Source of the DNA: Takakia lepidozioides
Taxonomy: Eukaryota; Streptophyta; Takakiopsida; Takakiales; Takakiaceae
Direction of reading: 5' to 3'
Length of the DNA: 64,000 nt
Assembly (NCBI GenBank): GCA_030704615.1
Contig: CM060734.1
Span: 44,222,042 to 44,286,041 of the forward strand
The stretch's first letter is position 1, and each line of letters begins with the position of its first letter. Under the pieces are notes generated by a model. That model searched no databases. It worked only from the letters and a program-made list of their open reading frames with translations, and was not told the DNA's origin. Shown piece by piece: positions 46,679 to 58,315 of the stretch. A program made the position numbers and the translations under genes.

Positions 46679-48264
46679 ATAGGACTCATTCCGGATTTGG
46701 AGTGAGTCAATGGATTTCCACTAGTATATTCTGACCCCACACACAGCAACAAGTGGCATAGTACCCTCTGGAAAGGTCACCGGAAATTCCCTTCCATATT
46801 ACATAACAGCGTACATTGGTGCCAATGATTCAAATATGATCTCAAGGGGCGGTTTGGAAGTCCCTCCATAAATTTGGTGTACCCTAGCTCAATATATTAC
46901 TAGGTTGAGATTCCTTAGTTGGAGTAATGTTTAAATAGTTTGTTAGGAAATTAGATATAATAAAGATTGTGGGCTGATGTCTAGGACCCGAGTCGAACGT
47001 TCATGTGAGGTTAGTTTTTCCTTACCTTGTAATTTGAATTCGAGGCTCTCCTCCCTTTTCTCTATTATATATATATGTATAAAGGCAAAGGTTGGTTTCT
47101 CCAAACTTGACCTTCATTTACAGAAAAAGAAGCTCTTGAAATCCCAAATTGGAACGGGCGGACTTGCCGCTCCAATTTGAGCACTACTTGGTCTGAGGTG
47201 GCGGGGGTTGGGCGGGGGTTGGTATCATGTGAGCGCAGCGTGAGCACAACCCACGGTCATTGGGTGTTGTATGTTTTTAAACGGCGGCCATAAGAGTTAC
47301 ATGTTTTGAGGCACAGTGCATTTATAGGGTACAGTTGCACCAAAACAATAAACTATCTGATCTATCTTTCAATTTCGGATTGAGAACTTAAAATTAAGTA
47401 GTAGTTTCGGGAGTATGAATTTCAATTTCACATTGAGAAATTAAAATTAAGTAGTAGTTTCGGGAGTGAGAGTTTCTTCTCGATTAAATATCCATGGGAC
47501 CTGACAATCTTTAAGGTCTGTTGGAGTCCCAGGGCCTTTTTCTTAAGTCTATCATGGAAAGGGCCTAGTATGGGGTGAGCATAGCGTGAGGAAATCCCAC
47601 ACCTATAGGGTAACATGTTTATCATGTATAGGGGTTACTTGTTTGTTGTGAGGGCATATGTGAGCAATTAAAAATAGTTTCGCAAATGTTTTAGTTTTTT
47701 AACCTATTTTTCATCCTCCTAATATGAACTAAAGGGATACAAGCTTTCTATTGATGCTCATGCTGAAGCAAACAATACTAGTACCAAAGACTGACCAGTG
47801 ACACAAGACTGTAAACAGGAATTGCAAGTGTATTTGCAAAAAGACCAAAAAGGTACACACCAGCTTAGGCAAGCTTCCAGCTACTCTTAGAGGCTCCCCC
47901 TTACACGACGGATAGAGAAGAGATAGATAACAAGCCTGCTGATCAGCGAGAGTATATCCATGCCACAAGTGGGAACTACTATCATTAGGATCTTAGAATT
48001 CAGTGGCTAGATTTGAATTCATTGGATAACGTAAACTAGCTCGCTAGATAGGTATGAACTCGACACCCTAGCTTCCGTCGTTGCCGTTGTGTTGATGCGT
48101 CTGAAGTAAGTTAATTCTTTAACTTACTCCTTTATGAACCCAGTGACATTCCAAGACATGTTTTCTTCATAAATGATATCAAGACAATGGACTCTGAATT
48201 GGAAGTAGTGCCTGCCTCTTGCAAGACGATGTAGAATTACTTTCTGACGTGGAGCATACCTTAC
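46679..48264. other. AT-rich spacer with a local duplication
   Basis: At 47363-47473 a unit of about 55 bp containing TTAAAATTAAGTAGTAGTTT is duplicated in tandem. Otherwise no feature is supported; further exons of the CysW-like gene were looked for and not found. Confidence 0.4.
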
Positions 48265-48792
48265 CAGGCAAGTCATGGCGAGTGAGCCAGAGAGCAACAA
48301 TAAGGCCAAACATCGTGTTTAATGGCACCACAATGCCTGTCACTATCAGTGTCATCTTTACCTGCCATCCCTCCACCGCCCCATCTTTGAACTTCAACTA
48401 AAAGGTCTCGTAACTGCAACTCTCTACCTCTCTTTGTTTCAACCAAGCGGCAAACAATTAAGAGGACTTATTAAGAAACAACTAGAGGATTGAGATGTTG
48501 ACCATGCAGCTCCTTGGGTCATCAAACAACCACTAAAATGTCACTACAAGAGGAGAGCTGACGGTGGAAAAAAAGGAGGGCCTTTGCCAATAACTCAAAC
48601 AAGTAAACCCATGAAAGATCCACGAAAGATCCTTCGCGAATGCAAAACTTGCAAACACACTTTACTTTGTGGTTTCTGAACAAAGCCCAACTACTCTTTC
48701 CAAAAACACGAACTAAGTATCATACTTACTGCATGCTGGAAATCAGGATAAAAATGTTTGTGAATAAATGGTTGAACGCCATTCGAAAAGGC
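48265..48792 (-). pseudogene. cysW: CysW-type sulfate permease, two exons only
   Basis: Minus-strand exons 48792-48730 (AFSNGVQPFIHKHFYPDFQ...) and 48361-48265 (VKMTLIVTGIVVPLNTMFG, then LTRHDLP) join in phase across a GTAAGT donor at 48729 and a GGCAG acceptor. The product matches the N-terminal region of the CysW subunit of ABC sulfate transporters: V-Q-A-F-S-x-G-V, a spacer to D-x-x-H-A, then the first permease helix L-T-L-L-V...V-P-L-N-T-V-F-G. In green algae and some bryophytes such permeases import sulfate into the plastid. I find no upstream transit-peptide exon (the sequence above 48800 is a dispersed repeat) and no downstream exons within the expected distance, so it is probably a gene fragment, or a gene with very long introns. 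Confidence 0.6.
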
Positions 48793-48924
48793 CTGAAAAT
48801 AAAAACACCTGCATGAGTCTAATCTCTGTAAAACCAATTGAATATTGGAAGTATGGAAAATAATCACCAGCCACCGATCTCCAATTGATCCCATGAAAAA
48901 GTTTTTCGAAGTGGTGTCAGTTTT

Positions 48925-49030
48925 CAGCAATTGTCGATCATGGTTGCCGCTAGATAGTCCAGGAAGTGGAATCATCAGTGGATTTCTAGGGCATTCATCC
49001 CATACATCAGTATTGATGAAGCCGGCCCAA
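48925..49030 (+). repeat. Dispersed repeat shared with 51640-51750 (inverted)
   Basis: About 105 bases containing GATCATGGTTGCCGCTAGAT, GGAAGTGGAATCATCAGTGG and GTATTGATGAAGCCGGCCCA recur in opposite orientation at 51640-51750 with few differences. Origin unknown. Confidence 0.7.
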
Positions 49031-49139
49031 GCGCGTTGGGCCCGACTCTCGCCTACGTGCTGCTCTGGCGTTAGTGAAGAGGTGAGCCGGCTACAGGCCA
49101 TAGTGAACTATCTTCTGAAGCGCTTTACCTACCGATAGC

Positions 49140-51570
49140 ACTTTCTTGATTTCAATCGCGTTCAAAGATTGCACAGCTACCTATCGCCTGAAAAAACAAG
49201 GTACCTACCTGATTTTTACAAAGTAGGGGACGGCTCGAGTCGGGCCTGCGTGCGCTACGTACGGTAGCGCCCCGCGTGGCCTTAGCTATTGGGTGTATCA
49301 TGTTTCTACCTACCCTCGACCCTGCGGGTCTCGGAGCGCAGGTAGGAACAAGATACCCCCAGTAGCAACACCCCTGCGGGGCGCTACCTAGTTCTGAGCG
49401 CGCAGTTACACCTCCTGCTAGCTTCATGTTGAGCAAACAGAGGTGTCTGATTTAGCCCTAGCTAAGACCTGAGTTAAAAACCTTAACACAACTCACAGAA
49501 GATGTCGGATTAAAGCAACTACATACTTCAAAGAGATCTTTGCATAGGGACAAGCTTCTTGGTACATCTTACAGGCTTACAAAGCTAGGGTGCCTAAACT
49601 ACTAAACCACAGCACTAATCTATATATGTGTTGCAGTTTTTGCTTAGTTTTTGTAACCCTCGATCATCATCAAATCAATACTCATTGTATTTTCAACGTG
49701 GAGCTGTTCATACTGTGAACTGACTTGTCCGCCACCTTGTATCACAGCAGCTAACTCTGCTTTTACCCAGTGTAGTTCAAGCAACTGCCAATCCAAAGGC
49801 CCGGGGTTTTAGAAACAACTCTTAATCTTGCTTTCTGAGCTTTGCCATGGATTCTGCAGGCACCGAGCTCACACCAAGCAAGGCCTCCCACACCACAACA
49901 TCCGATTTGATTGACATTTCCTCTGTCTCATCCAATCACCCCGCACGTCCAAGAAGGTCCACCATGCACCCAAAGTGCTCTACTGTCGGAGACTTGACAC
50001 CAGGATCTTGACTCAGGGAACCAAAGTAGCGTCTTCTTTCATCCGGTAACATAGCACTTCTTTCATGCTAGGGTTGAGAGTGATCGGTAGATCAGTTTTG
50101 AGGGCGGGTCCTGTTCCACGGGCTCGATTCGGAGGGATGTGAACTATTAATTTTCTGAAGAAGCGGGAACTCGACGGTTCCTGAAGGACATGGTGTTATG
50201 TAGATTATGGGCATAACTTACTAATCCATGACGGGTAGGCAAAGCTAGCAGTGATAATGAGGGCCGTTGTTTAGAAGTTAGACACGATCTGAATTCGGCC
50301 GAGGGCAAGTAATCTGAGGAGAGGTGTGAATGAGTGAATAAAGCGGAGAAAGTGGCCATTACTGTAAACATAAACATGTCGTAGGCATATATGTTGAACA
50401 GCAAAGTGTGGGTGTAGTACTTATCGTAGGACCTATGTGTGTGAACATATCGTGAACAACATACTTTTCTGGTTCAATCGGTGGCTCAGCGTATATTCAG
50501 TTTATTATATTCAGTTCCCTTCAGATTTATCCCTTCAGTTCTATTATATTTAGTTCCCTTCAGACTTATCCCTTCATCTCTATTACATTCACTTCCTCTC
50601 GGTTTTTTCACGATGAGTTCCATTATATTCAGTTCTTTTCAAATTTATTCATCCAACTCCATCACATTTAATTTTCACATTTGATCATTGCATTTAGATA
50701 TTATGATTTTTTATCAAGGTGAAGAACACCATGTATTTCTTTTCTAAATTTCACATTTATTTTGTAACTATTATATTATATATATATGTATATTTCCCCC
50801 TCCTCAAGGGCCTGAATTGTGGACTGTCGCTCCCAAGTTTCTTTTAATTATATATATGTAAAGTATTTATGTCATAATCATATCCATATAGATAGATTAT
50901 TTTGTGTTCTCTTTAATTATTTTGTTGTGTTAACATGCTAAGTGCTTCAATATTGTGTGTATGGTTTATCTTATACAATCTTTGTTAAATAACAAGAACA
51001 ACAAAAATCTCCTTTCACAAAGCAATTCCTAAATATTTGTTACATGAAACTTTAATTTAATATACCAAATTATGTAATCACTAGGTATTATCTAGTTAGA
51101 TTCCAATATTTGTTAGATTTGAATCTAAGGCAAGATGTCTTTTTACTGGTAGTCCCAATTTTGTATATTAAATATTTGAATATTCAATTATTTTATTAAA
51201 TGAGGACCGCTAGTGCTAGCCTTCAATTTTGTAATTAGGGTGGAGCCATTACGCGACTAGCCGCTTGTTAATAAAACTGAGGAAAAAATAACCTCAGGGA
51301 AAAACAAGTTACAACCATAAGGATGATAAATGAGACACTGCCCCGTGGCCATATCTGAGAGAGGCTGCAGGAGACTAAGGATGAGTAGGTCCATAGCAGC
51401 GACACAAGAAGACAAAGGGTCATTGATTCTGCGTCCAGAGGATTCAAAATAGAGGTGGGCTTTGGATTTACCCTTTCTAGAGGTTCTCTTATGCCTCCAA
51501 TTCCTATCTAATTCTTCTTGCTCCATAGATAGATGGGTGCTAGTGGAGCTGCCAACATAGCGGGATGTTA
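49140..51570. other. Spacer; one small open frame, otherwise nothing recognised
   Basis: A GC-rich patch at 49230-49420 contains the inverted pair GGTAGCGCCCCG / CGGGGCGCTACC. A 54-codon ATG frame (49847 to a TGA near 50011, Ser/Thr-rich) has no known relative. From 50450 to 51250 the sequence is AT-rich with repeated TTCAGTTCCCTTCAGA-type words. Confidence 0.35.
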
Positions 51571-51639
51571 TCGTTCCAGACAATCGATGAGTCTGATGTC
51601 CTTGTGCAAATGATTGCACTCGTCACCACTTGAGCGTGC

Positions 51640-51750
51640 GGTTGGGCCGGCTTCATCAATACTGATGTATGGGATGAATGCCCTAGAAATCCACTGATGA
51701 TTCCACTTCCTGGTCTATCCAGCGGCAACCATGATCGACAACTGCTGAAA
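51640..51750 (-). repeat. Inverted partner of the 48925-49030 repeat
   Basis: Contains TCATCAATACTGATGTATGG, CCACTGATGATTCCACTTCC and ATGATCGACAACTG, the reverse complement of 48925-49030. It joins directly to the satellite unit starting at 51771. Confidence 0.7.
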
Positions 51751-51770
51751 ACCGGCACCACTGCGGAACG

Positions 51771-53955
51771 GATGTGGTTGAAGCCCCTCTTTTGCCCGCA
51801 CGTGCTTGAACATGTGTGCGGCACATATGCGGAGACACAACAGACGAATAAATCATTTGCCTCCCATCGACACCAAGCCATTCCATAATGTAATTGAATT
51901 TAAATTAATTTTAAGCCAATAAATAGGTTTGCACTGCTTTTCATTGGGGGTTTCTGGCACGTATCAATGTTTTTTTAGGCTCAATTTTGTTTTAGCGGCT
52001 TCCAGCATCCCACCACTACTCCCCCGCCAAAATTTGGACCAATCAAAAATGCCCCCAAAAAAAAGTGTTATCTTCGCTCACTATTGCAGAACTCTCTATG
52101 AAGAGTGCATGAAGTTGAACACAAATCAAGTTTGGAGTGCAAAACAGGGAAGAAACTATGGTTTTGGGTCCAAATGAATTATGTTCGTTCCCAAATTTGG
52201 CACGCATGTTGCATATGGCTACATTACACGCCCCATTCAAAAACCGAATGAAAAAAAAATCGTGAGCACGCGAAACACAGTCCAACAGGTCCCAAAGCAA
52301 TAGCAGATCCAGCGGAATACATTCAACGGGTGAATGGATGGTTGCCCATCCAAATCATATTTGTTTGCTTCCAACTTTGCCAGTACGTTCGAGACACCCT
52401 CTCACAGGTCCCGGACTAATATCAGATCAATCGAAATTCATTCGATGGCTCAACGGATGGTTGGCCATCGAGATGATTTTGGTTCGCTTTGAGACTTGGC
52501 CAGTATGTTCAATGTGTCATGGAAGAGGCCCCAGAGTAATATGAGATCAATCGAAATTCGTTCGATGGGCCAATGAGGCGTTCAGTAGTCATCTGGTTTT
52601 TGTTCATTGCGAAAAAGAAATCTAGCAATGCGTGCACGGCTATTGCACCCATTGAACGGATGTGGTTGAAGCCCTTCTTTTGCCCGCATGTGCTTGAACA
52701 TGTGTGCGACACATGTGCGGAGATACAACAGACGAATAAATCATTTGCCTCCCCATCGACACCAAGCCATTCCATAATGTAATTGAATTTAAATTAATTT
52801 TAAGCCAATAAATAGGTTTGCACTGCTTTTCATTGGGGGTTTCTGGCACGTATCGATTTTGTTTTTTGCTCAATTTTGTTCTGCGACTTCCAGCATCCCA
52901 CCACTACTCCCCCGCCAAAATTTGGACCAATCAAAAATGCCCCAAAAAAAAGTATTATCTTCGCTCACTATTGCAGAACTCTCTATGAAGAGTGCATGAA
53001 GTTGAACACATATCAAGTTCGGAGTGCAAAACAGGGAAAAAACTGTGGTTTTGGGTCCAAATGAATTATGTTCGCTCCCAAATTTGGCACGCACGTTGCA
53101 TATGGCTACATTACACTCCCCATTCAAAAACCGAATGAAAAAAAAATCGTGAATACGCGAAACACAGTCCAACAGGTCCCAAAGCAATAGCAGATCCAGA
53201 TGAATACATTCAACGGGTGAACGGATGGTTGCCCATCCAAATCATATTTGTTTGCTTCCAAATTTTGCCAGTACGTTTGAGACACCCTCTCACAGGCCCC
53301 GGACTAATATCAGATCAATCGAAATTCATTCGATGGCTCAACGGATGGTTGGCCTGTATGTTCAATGTGCCATGGAAGAGGCCCCAGAGTAATATGAGAT
53401 CAATCGAAATTTGTTCAATGGGCCGACAGATGGTTGCCCATCCAAATGATTTTCGTTCGTTTTGAGACTTGGCCAGTGTGTTCAATGTACCCTCTGATAG
53501 GTCCTAGTGTAATATGAGATCAATCGAAATTCGTTCGATGGGCCAATGAGGCGTTCAGTTGTCATCTGGTTTTTGTTCATTGCGAAAAAGAAATCCTGCA
53601 ATGCGTGCACGGCTATTGCACCCATTGAACGGATGTGGTTGAAGCCCCTCTTTTGCTCGCATGTGCTTGAACATGTGTGCGACACATGTACGGAGACACA
53701 ACAGACGAATAAATCATTTGCCTCCCCATCGACACCAAGCCATTCCATAATGTAATTGAGTTTAAATTAATTTTAAGCCAATAAATAGGTTTGCACTGCC
53801 TTTCATTGGGGGTTTCTGGCACGTATCGATTTTGTTTTTGGCTCAATTTTGTTCTGCGGCTTCCAGCATCCCACCACCACTCCCCCGCCAAAATTTGGAC
53901 CAATCAAAAATGCCCAAAAAAAAAAGTGTTCTCTTTGCTCACTATTGCAGAACTT
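51771..53955. repeat. Tandem array of about 0.9-kb units (2.4 copies)
   Basis: Unit starts marked by CGGATGTGGTTGAAGCCC are at 51771, 52660 and 53631. The units (about 889 and 971 bp, then a partial third) share GGTTTGCACTGCTTTTCATT, GGGTTTCTGGCACGTATC and CAATCGAAATTCATTCGATG blocks. Frames across them look similar because of the repetition and show no domain. A partial inverted copy is at 58316-58860 and another short one near 57020-57190. Confidence 0.85.
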
Positions 53956-54119
53956 TTTTTACTTTACTATTGATTATTTACTATGAGAACCGACGTGGCA
54001 ACCGATGTGGCCTCATTACGTGGACTTCATTAATTATCTGTAAAATTCATAAATTATGATTTATATTGTCAATCATGTGACCGTCAGCAAAGGTTGGTCG
54101 GACAAATTTTTATTTTTTT

Positions 54120-54500
54120 TAAATAGGCGCGACCACCAGAATAGGGTGGTCGCACATTTTTTCTTATTTTTTAAATGGGTGCGACCACCAGCAAGTGGTG
54201 GTCGCAACATTTTCATTTTTTTTAGTAGGTGCGACCACAAGCAGAGGGTGGTCGCACATTTTTTTTTAATAAAATTGGGTGCGACCACCAGCAGGTGTTA
54301 GTCGTAATTTAAAAATAAATAAAAAAATAGGTGCGACTACCCTCTGCTTGTGGTGGTCGCACATTTTTAATTATTTTTTAAATGGGTGCGACCACCAGCA
54401 GGGGATGGTCGCACATTTTTAATTATTTTTTAAATGGGTGCGACCACCAGCCGGTGGTGGTCGCAGACTTTTTCTTTTTTGTTATTAGGTGCGACCGCTC
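54120..54500. repeat. Hairpin-forming GGTGCGACCACC tandem repeat
   Basis: About seven units of 50-60 bp each contain GTGCGACCACCAGC followed by its near complement TGGTGGTCGCAC and a T-rich spacer. Each unit is itself an inverted repeat. The array ends about 65 bases before a TATA box and the kinase-like gene. Confidence 0.9.
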
Positions 54501-54565
54501 CCTGGACACGTGGCGAGGCGTGAATGGGCAGTAGAGGCGGTCGTACGTCAGGCCTCTCCAGGCAG

Positions 54566-54573
54566 TATATAAG
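54566..54573 (+). promoter_or_regulatory. TATA box of the kinase-like gene
   Basis: TATATAAG in a GC-rich context, followed by a pyrimidine-rich CTCTCTCTCTGTG leader at 54605-54620. Spacing to the ATG at 54861 allows a 5' UTR of about 260 bases. Confidence 0.5.
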
Positions 54574-54860
54574 GGCCTACCCCTCATTCCCAACCTATTT
54601 TTTTCTCTCTCTGTGAGTGCGGTTCTGGGGTTTCTTGGAGTTTGAACTTCAGTGGCCAGGACTGAGCGTGGGGGGGGGGGAAAGTGGATTTGTGTGGGGG
54701 AGGAGTTTTTGCCTTTTTTTCCTGGGAGTGCGGGAGAGTTTGCTTTGGGTACTATACCAATAGAGGGTGAGGAAATTGGTCTGCTAGTATATAAGTTATC
54801 GATAGTTTGGGTTTAGTTTTCCGTTACGAAGCCGCGTCTATTCCGCAAAGTACTTTCATC

Positions 54861-56369
54861 ATGTCCGGAAACGTTGCTTCGAGCACAGTGTCAGGGGGTT
54901 CCTCGGGAAGTGGGCGTAAAGGTAGGAAGCGTAAACATGCACATGAACGAGATAGTCAGGTCAACAAAAAAGACTATCCAAGCGCAGAAGCCGCGAAGGT
55001 GGTCAAGCAAGTAGTGCTGGATTATTTGAAGGACAATGACATAATGCGTTTGAATCTTTTGTATGTCCGACCTGGGAATGAGGGGTTCCTTAGATTCCAG
55101 CACAATATGGAGATGAGAATGAAGGAGGGTTTGGCCGGGGATGAATGGGAAGAGGACAGGGCAAAGTTCCAGTTCACGAAATGGATGGAGGACCGGGCCC
55201 ATGATGCCACATGGAATCTAAGGCAAACCATGGACAAGTTTGTTACGAGAACACCTGTAGCTGAAACGCATGCTCCAACTTCGGAGGAGGAGTTGTTTGT
55301 GCTTGTGGATTGGTGGTCTGACATGGCAAGGCCCACGCCAAATGACGTACAAAACCACTCCCATGGAAGGCAAGGTCCTCGTCCGCGGATGCGGCATTGA
55401 ACGTGAGATACATATCCACAAACCCACAGGTACAACAACTCGACGCGCCCAAACAGGGAGGATATGGTACAATTCGGAGGGTTAGAATTGTTGGGGATCA
55501 ATTCATTTCTCCATCTTAGGAGCTAGCAGGGAAAACGCCTAGGGAAACAAATGCTAAGCTTGCCAAAGTCCAACATAACAATGAGGCGTTGGCTGTAAAG
55601 TTCCATTATTTCGGCATCATAAAGTATTTTGCGTTGCATCCACGTCGAAATGAAGGTTACACGCATTGGTGGAATGGGGGGACCATACGATCATGGTTGA
55701 GTATTGACAGGAAATGGGGGAATGATCGGGATAACAGGGAGTTAATGAAACGACGGGGGACGGAGCAGGAAATGCAGGAGGTCAACCGACTGGTTCGATT
55801 CCGAAAGAATCGCACCCAATTGGCATGGGCGCTTTTGCACATCATGCTCAACGTCCATAATCACCACCTCTTGCACAACGACATGTCCCCCGACAACATC
55901 TTGTTGTATTTTCCACAAGGGTCTGAAGATGTGTACATCGGGGTATGCGATTGAGGGATGGCCTCCACGACGGATGACCCAAAAACCACGTTGTACATTT
56001 TCGAGAGCAGAGATAAGATGATAAAAACTCTCACACATAGATGGTGGATTGCACCTGAAATTGCAATTGTTCATAATGTAGCCAACAACCAGTCACATGG
56101 CACACCTCGTAGGCCCCCCTCTAACCATGCCATCAGAGACCTTTGCAATTGGAAAGATAGCCTAGGCAATAAATGGGGGTAACACGTTCGATGCAAGTCT
56201 GTTCAACGATATGTCTACTGGAACCTGTTTTGCTTCTGCTCTGGAAAACTTATGTGTAGACACAGTAGAGTTGCGGTACAAACTAGAAAATGTTGTGAAG
56301 CGTTTCATGACGGGGCTATTCAATTGGCCTGAGCCCAAAAATTGCTGGAGGATGGATAGAAACTTGTAG
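54861..56369 (+). pseudogene. Protein-kinase-like gene with nonsense and frameshift lesions
   Basis: The first frame (MSGNVASSTV..., Ser/Gly then Lys/Arg-rich, about 165 residues) is unrecognised. After frame changes near 55340 and 55440 a glycine-loop-like GGYGTIRRVRI appears. Downstream come AWALLHIMLNVHNHHLLHND, with the catalytic-loop HNDMSPDNILL (H-x-D-x4-N), VYIGVCD-stop-GMA, where TGA (55952-55954) replaces the Trp of a D-W-G metal-binding motif, and WWIAPEIA (APE motif). A C-terminal part after another frame change ends LFNWPEPKNCWRMDRNL-TAG at 56369. A stop also interrupts at about 55538. The core is kinase-like, but the start and tail are not a standard plant kinase. The lesions argue for a pseudogene, although an unrecognised intron could remove some. 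Confidence 0.6.
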
Positions 56370-57255
56370 ACCTCTGACTGTACATCATGTTTGAATAAAT
56401 GTTGTTTTCAATTGTGTTTGTCTTATACTATAATGTTTTAATGGTTTGTTACTTGGCCATGGCACCTGGGTCCATCATATGGGATAATCAAGCACCACAC
56501 CCACAAATCTTGAAGAGTGACAGTGTACACCGGATCAATGGGTGAACCAATCATTCCCCTGCCAAATGATTTTAGATTGATTTGAAACTTTGGGAGTGTA
56601 TTGTACATGCCATCTTTAAGTTACCGGACAAGTATGAGGTCAATCTAAAATGGTTCTAAGGGTGAACCAATAGTTCCCCTATTAAATAATTCATGATTGA
56701 AAAAAGGTTGAAAGGTTTAACGAGTCGTTCGGGGGGGCAAATGTTTATTTCTTCGCTTGCAACTTTGTGTACGTGATTTGTACGTACTTAAGCACATATG
56801 GACCAAAGTTGAACTTCAACAAAATTGTTTGAATCGGTTATTCAAATTCATAAGGAGAAACAACCTTTCGCCTGCACATGAATTGTTTTTAATTCCATTC
56901 TGAAGCCATATGCTTGATAACAACATGAAGAGTTGTATGCAAAATATCACCATGAACAGACATCGTCTGCATCCAAAACACATTTTATTCCCTCATTTGC
57001 ACTCCAAGGTGAAGTTATCTTCAACTTCATGCACTCTTCATAGAGAGTTCTGCAATAGTGAGCATAGAACAAAGGATGAACGTTTTTTTTCCAAACATTT
57101 TTCTTTGGTACATTTTTTGGCAAGGATGTGGTGGTGTGAGGGTTCAACTCACAGAACAAAATCAAGCCAAAAACAAAATCATTGCGCCCCACAATCCTAT
57201 GCCCTCTAAATCATTTTATTTAGTAAAAATGCAGTTCAATTCAAAATTGGATGAA
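56370..57255. other. Kinase-like gene 3' flank and first copies of the 118-bp repeat
   Basis: AATAAA-like sequence lies near 56394. Diverged units of the tandem repeat occur at 56540-56700. A short inverted copy of the 52-kb satellite (AGAGAGTTCTGCAATAGTG) is near 57045. Confidence 0.5.
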
Positions 57256-57790
57256 AGGGTGAACGGAAACTTCCCCGATGAAATGATATTTTATTGCTCC
57301 GAAACTTTGCAAGTGTCTTCTACATGCCCTCTTACACGTCTTTGAGAAGTATGACATCAATCTAAAATGGTTTGAAGGGTGAACCAATCGTCCCCCTACC
57401 AAATGATTTTAAATTGATTTGAAACTTTGCAAGTGCCTTGTACATGCCCTCTTACAGGTTTTTCACAAGTTTCAAATCAATCTAAAATGGTTAAAAGGTG
57501 TGAATCAATCATGAACATATCAAATGATTTTGGAGTGCTTTAAAGCTTTGCAAGTGTCTTTCACATGCCATTTTAAAGGTACCAGACAAGTATGAGGTTA
57601 GTAAAATATGGTTGAAAGGGTGAACCAATTGTTCCCCTATCAAATGATTTTACATTGCTTTGAAGCTTTGCAAGTGTCAGCCACATGCCCTCCTACAAGT
57701 ACCGGACAAGTATGACGTGAATAAAAAATGGTTGAAAGGGTGAACCAATCATTCCGCTATCAAATGATTTTATATTGCTTTGGATGTCAT
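57256..57790. repeat. Tandem repeat, about 118-bp unit, about 4.5 copies
   Basis: Each unit contains AAACTTTGCAAGTGTC..., CATGCCCTCTTACA, GACAAGTATGA, and AAGGGTGAACCAATC...CAAATGATTTT. Related single units occur at 56540-56700 and 58140-58300, so the array is interrupted by the next repeat. Confidence 0.85.
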
Positions 57791-57794
57791 TGCT

Positions 57795-58140
57795 TTGGTA
57801 ATTCTAGCCCCCCAATGGCCATTGTAACCCTTGAATTACAATTCAAAATGCAATTCAAGCTCTTAAAATGGGTACTGCCAGTCCCTAAAATGACCAACCC
57901 CGGCCGCCCCTCAAATTGTAATTTGAGCCCTTGAAATTGTCAATTCCAACCCCTCAAATTGCACTTCTAGCCCTTGAAATGACAATTCCCGGCCCTCAAA
58001 TTGCAACTGTAGCCTGTGAAATGGCAATTGCTAGTGCAGCCCCTGAAATTGGCAATTGAAGCCCTTGGAATGGCAGTTTCAGCCCCTGAAATTGGCAATT
58101 CGAGCCCCATAAATGACAATTTCAGCCCCTGAAATTGGAT
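57795..58140. repeat. Minisatellite, CCCCTGAAATTGGCAATT unit
   Basis: About ten degenerate units of 30-35 bp alternate AGCCCCTGAAATTGGCAATT and AGCCCTTGAAATGACAATT. It sits inside the 118-bp repeat family. Confidence 0.8.
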
Positions 58141-58315
58141 ATGGGTGAACCAAGCATTCCCCTACCAAATGATTTTGGATTCATTTGAAACTTTGCGAGT
58201 GTCTTGTACATGCCCTCTTAAAGTTACTAGACAAGTATGATATCAATGTTAAATGGTTCAAAGGGTGAACCAACAGTTCCCCTGTTGGATGATTCATGAT
58301 TAATCGTTAACGATT

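Noticed and set aside
48691-49101. 136-residue minus frame as the CysW N-terminus
   Set aside because: Its upstream part is the dispersed repeat also found at 51640-51750; only the segment from 48792 on is CysW-like.
52043-53187. Similar 70-105 residue frames recurring three times (LLDCVSR..., GWLPIQI...)
   Set aside because: They recur because the DNA is a satellite; no start, domain or constraint sign is seen.
54056-54301. Plus-strand 81-residue frame (FFLFF... repeats)
   Set aside because: Product of the GCGACCACC tandem repeat.
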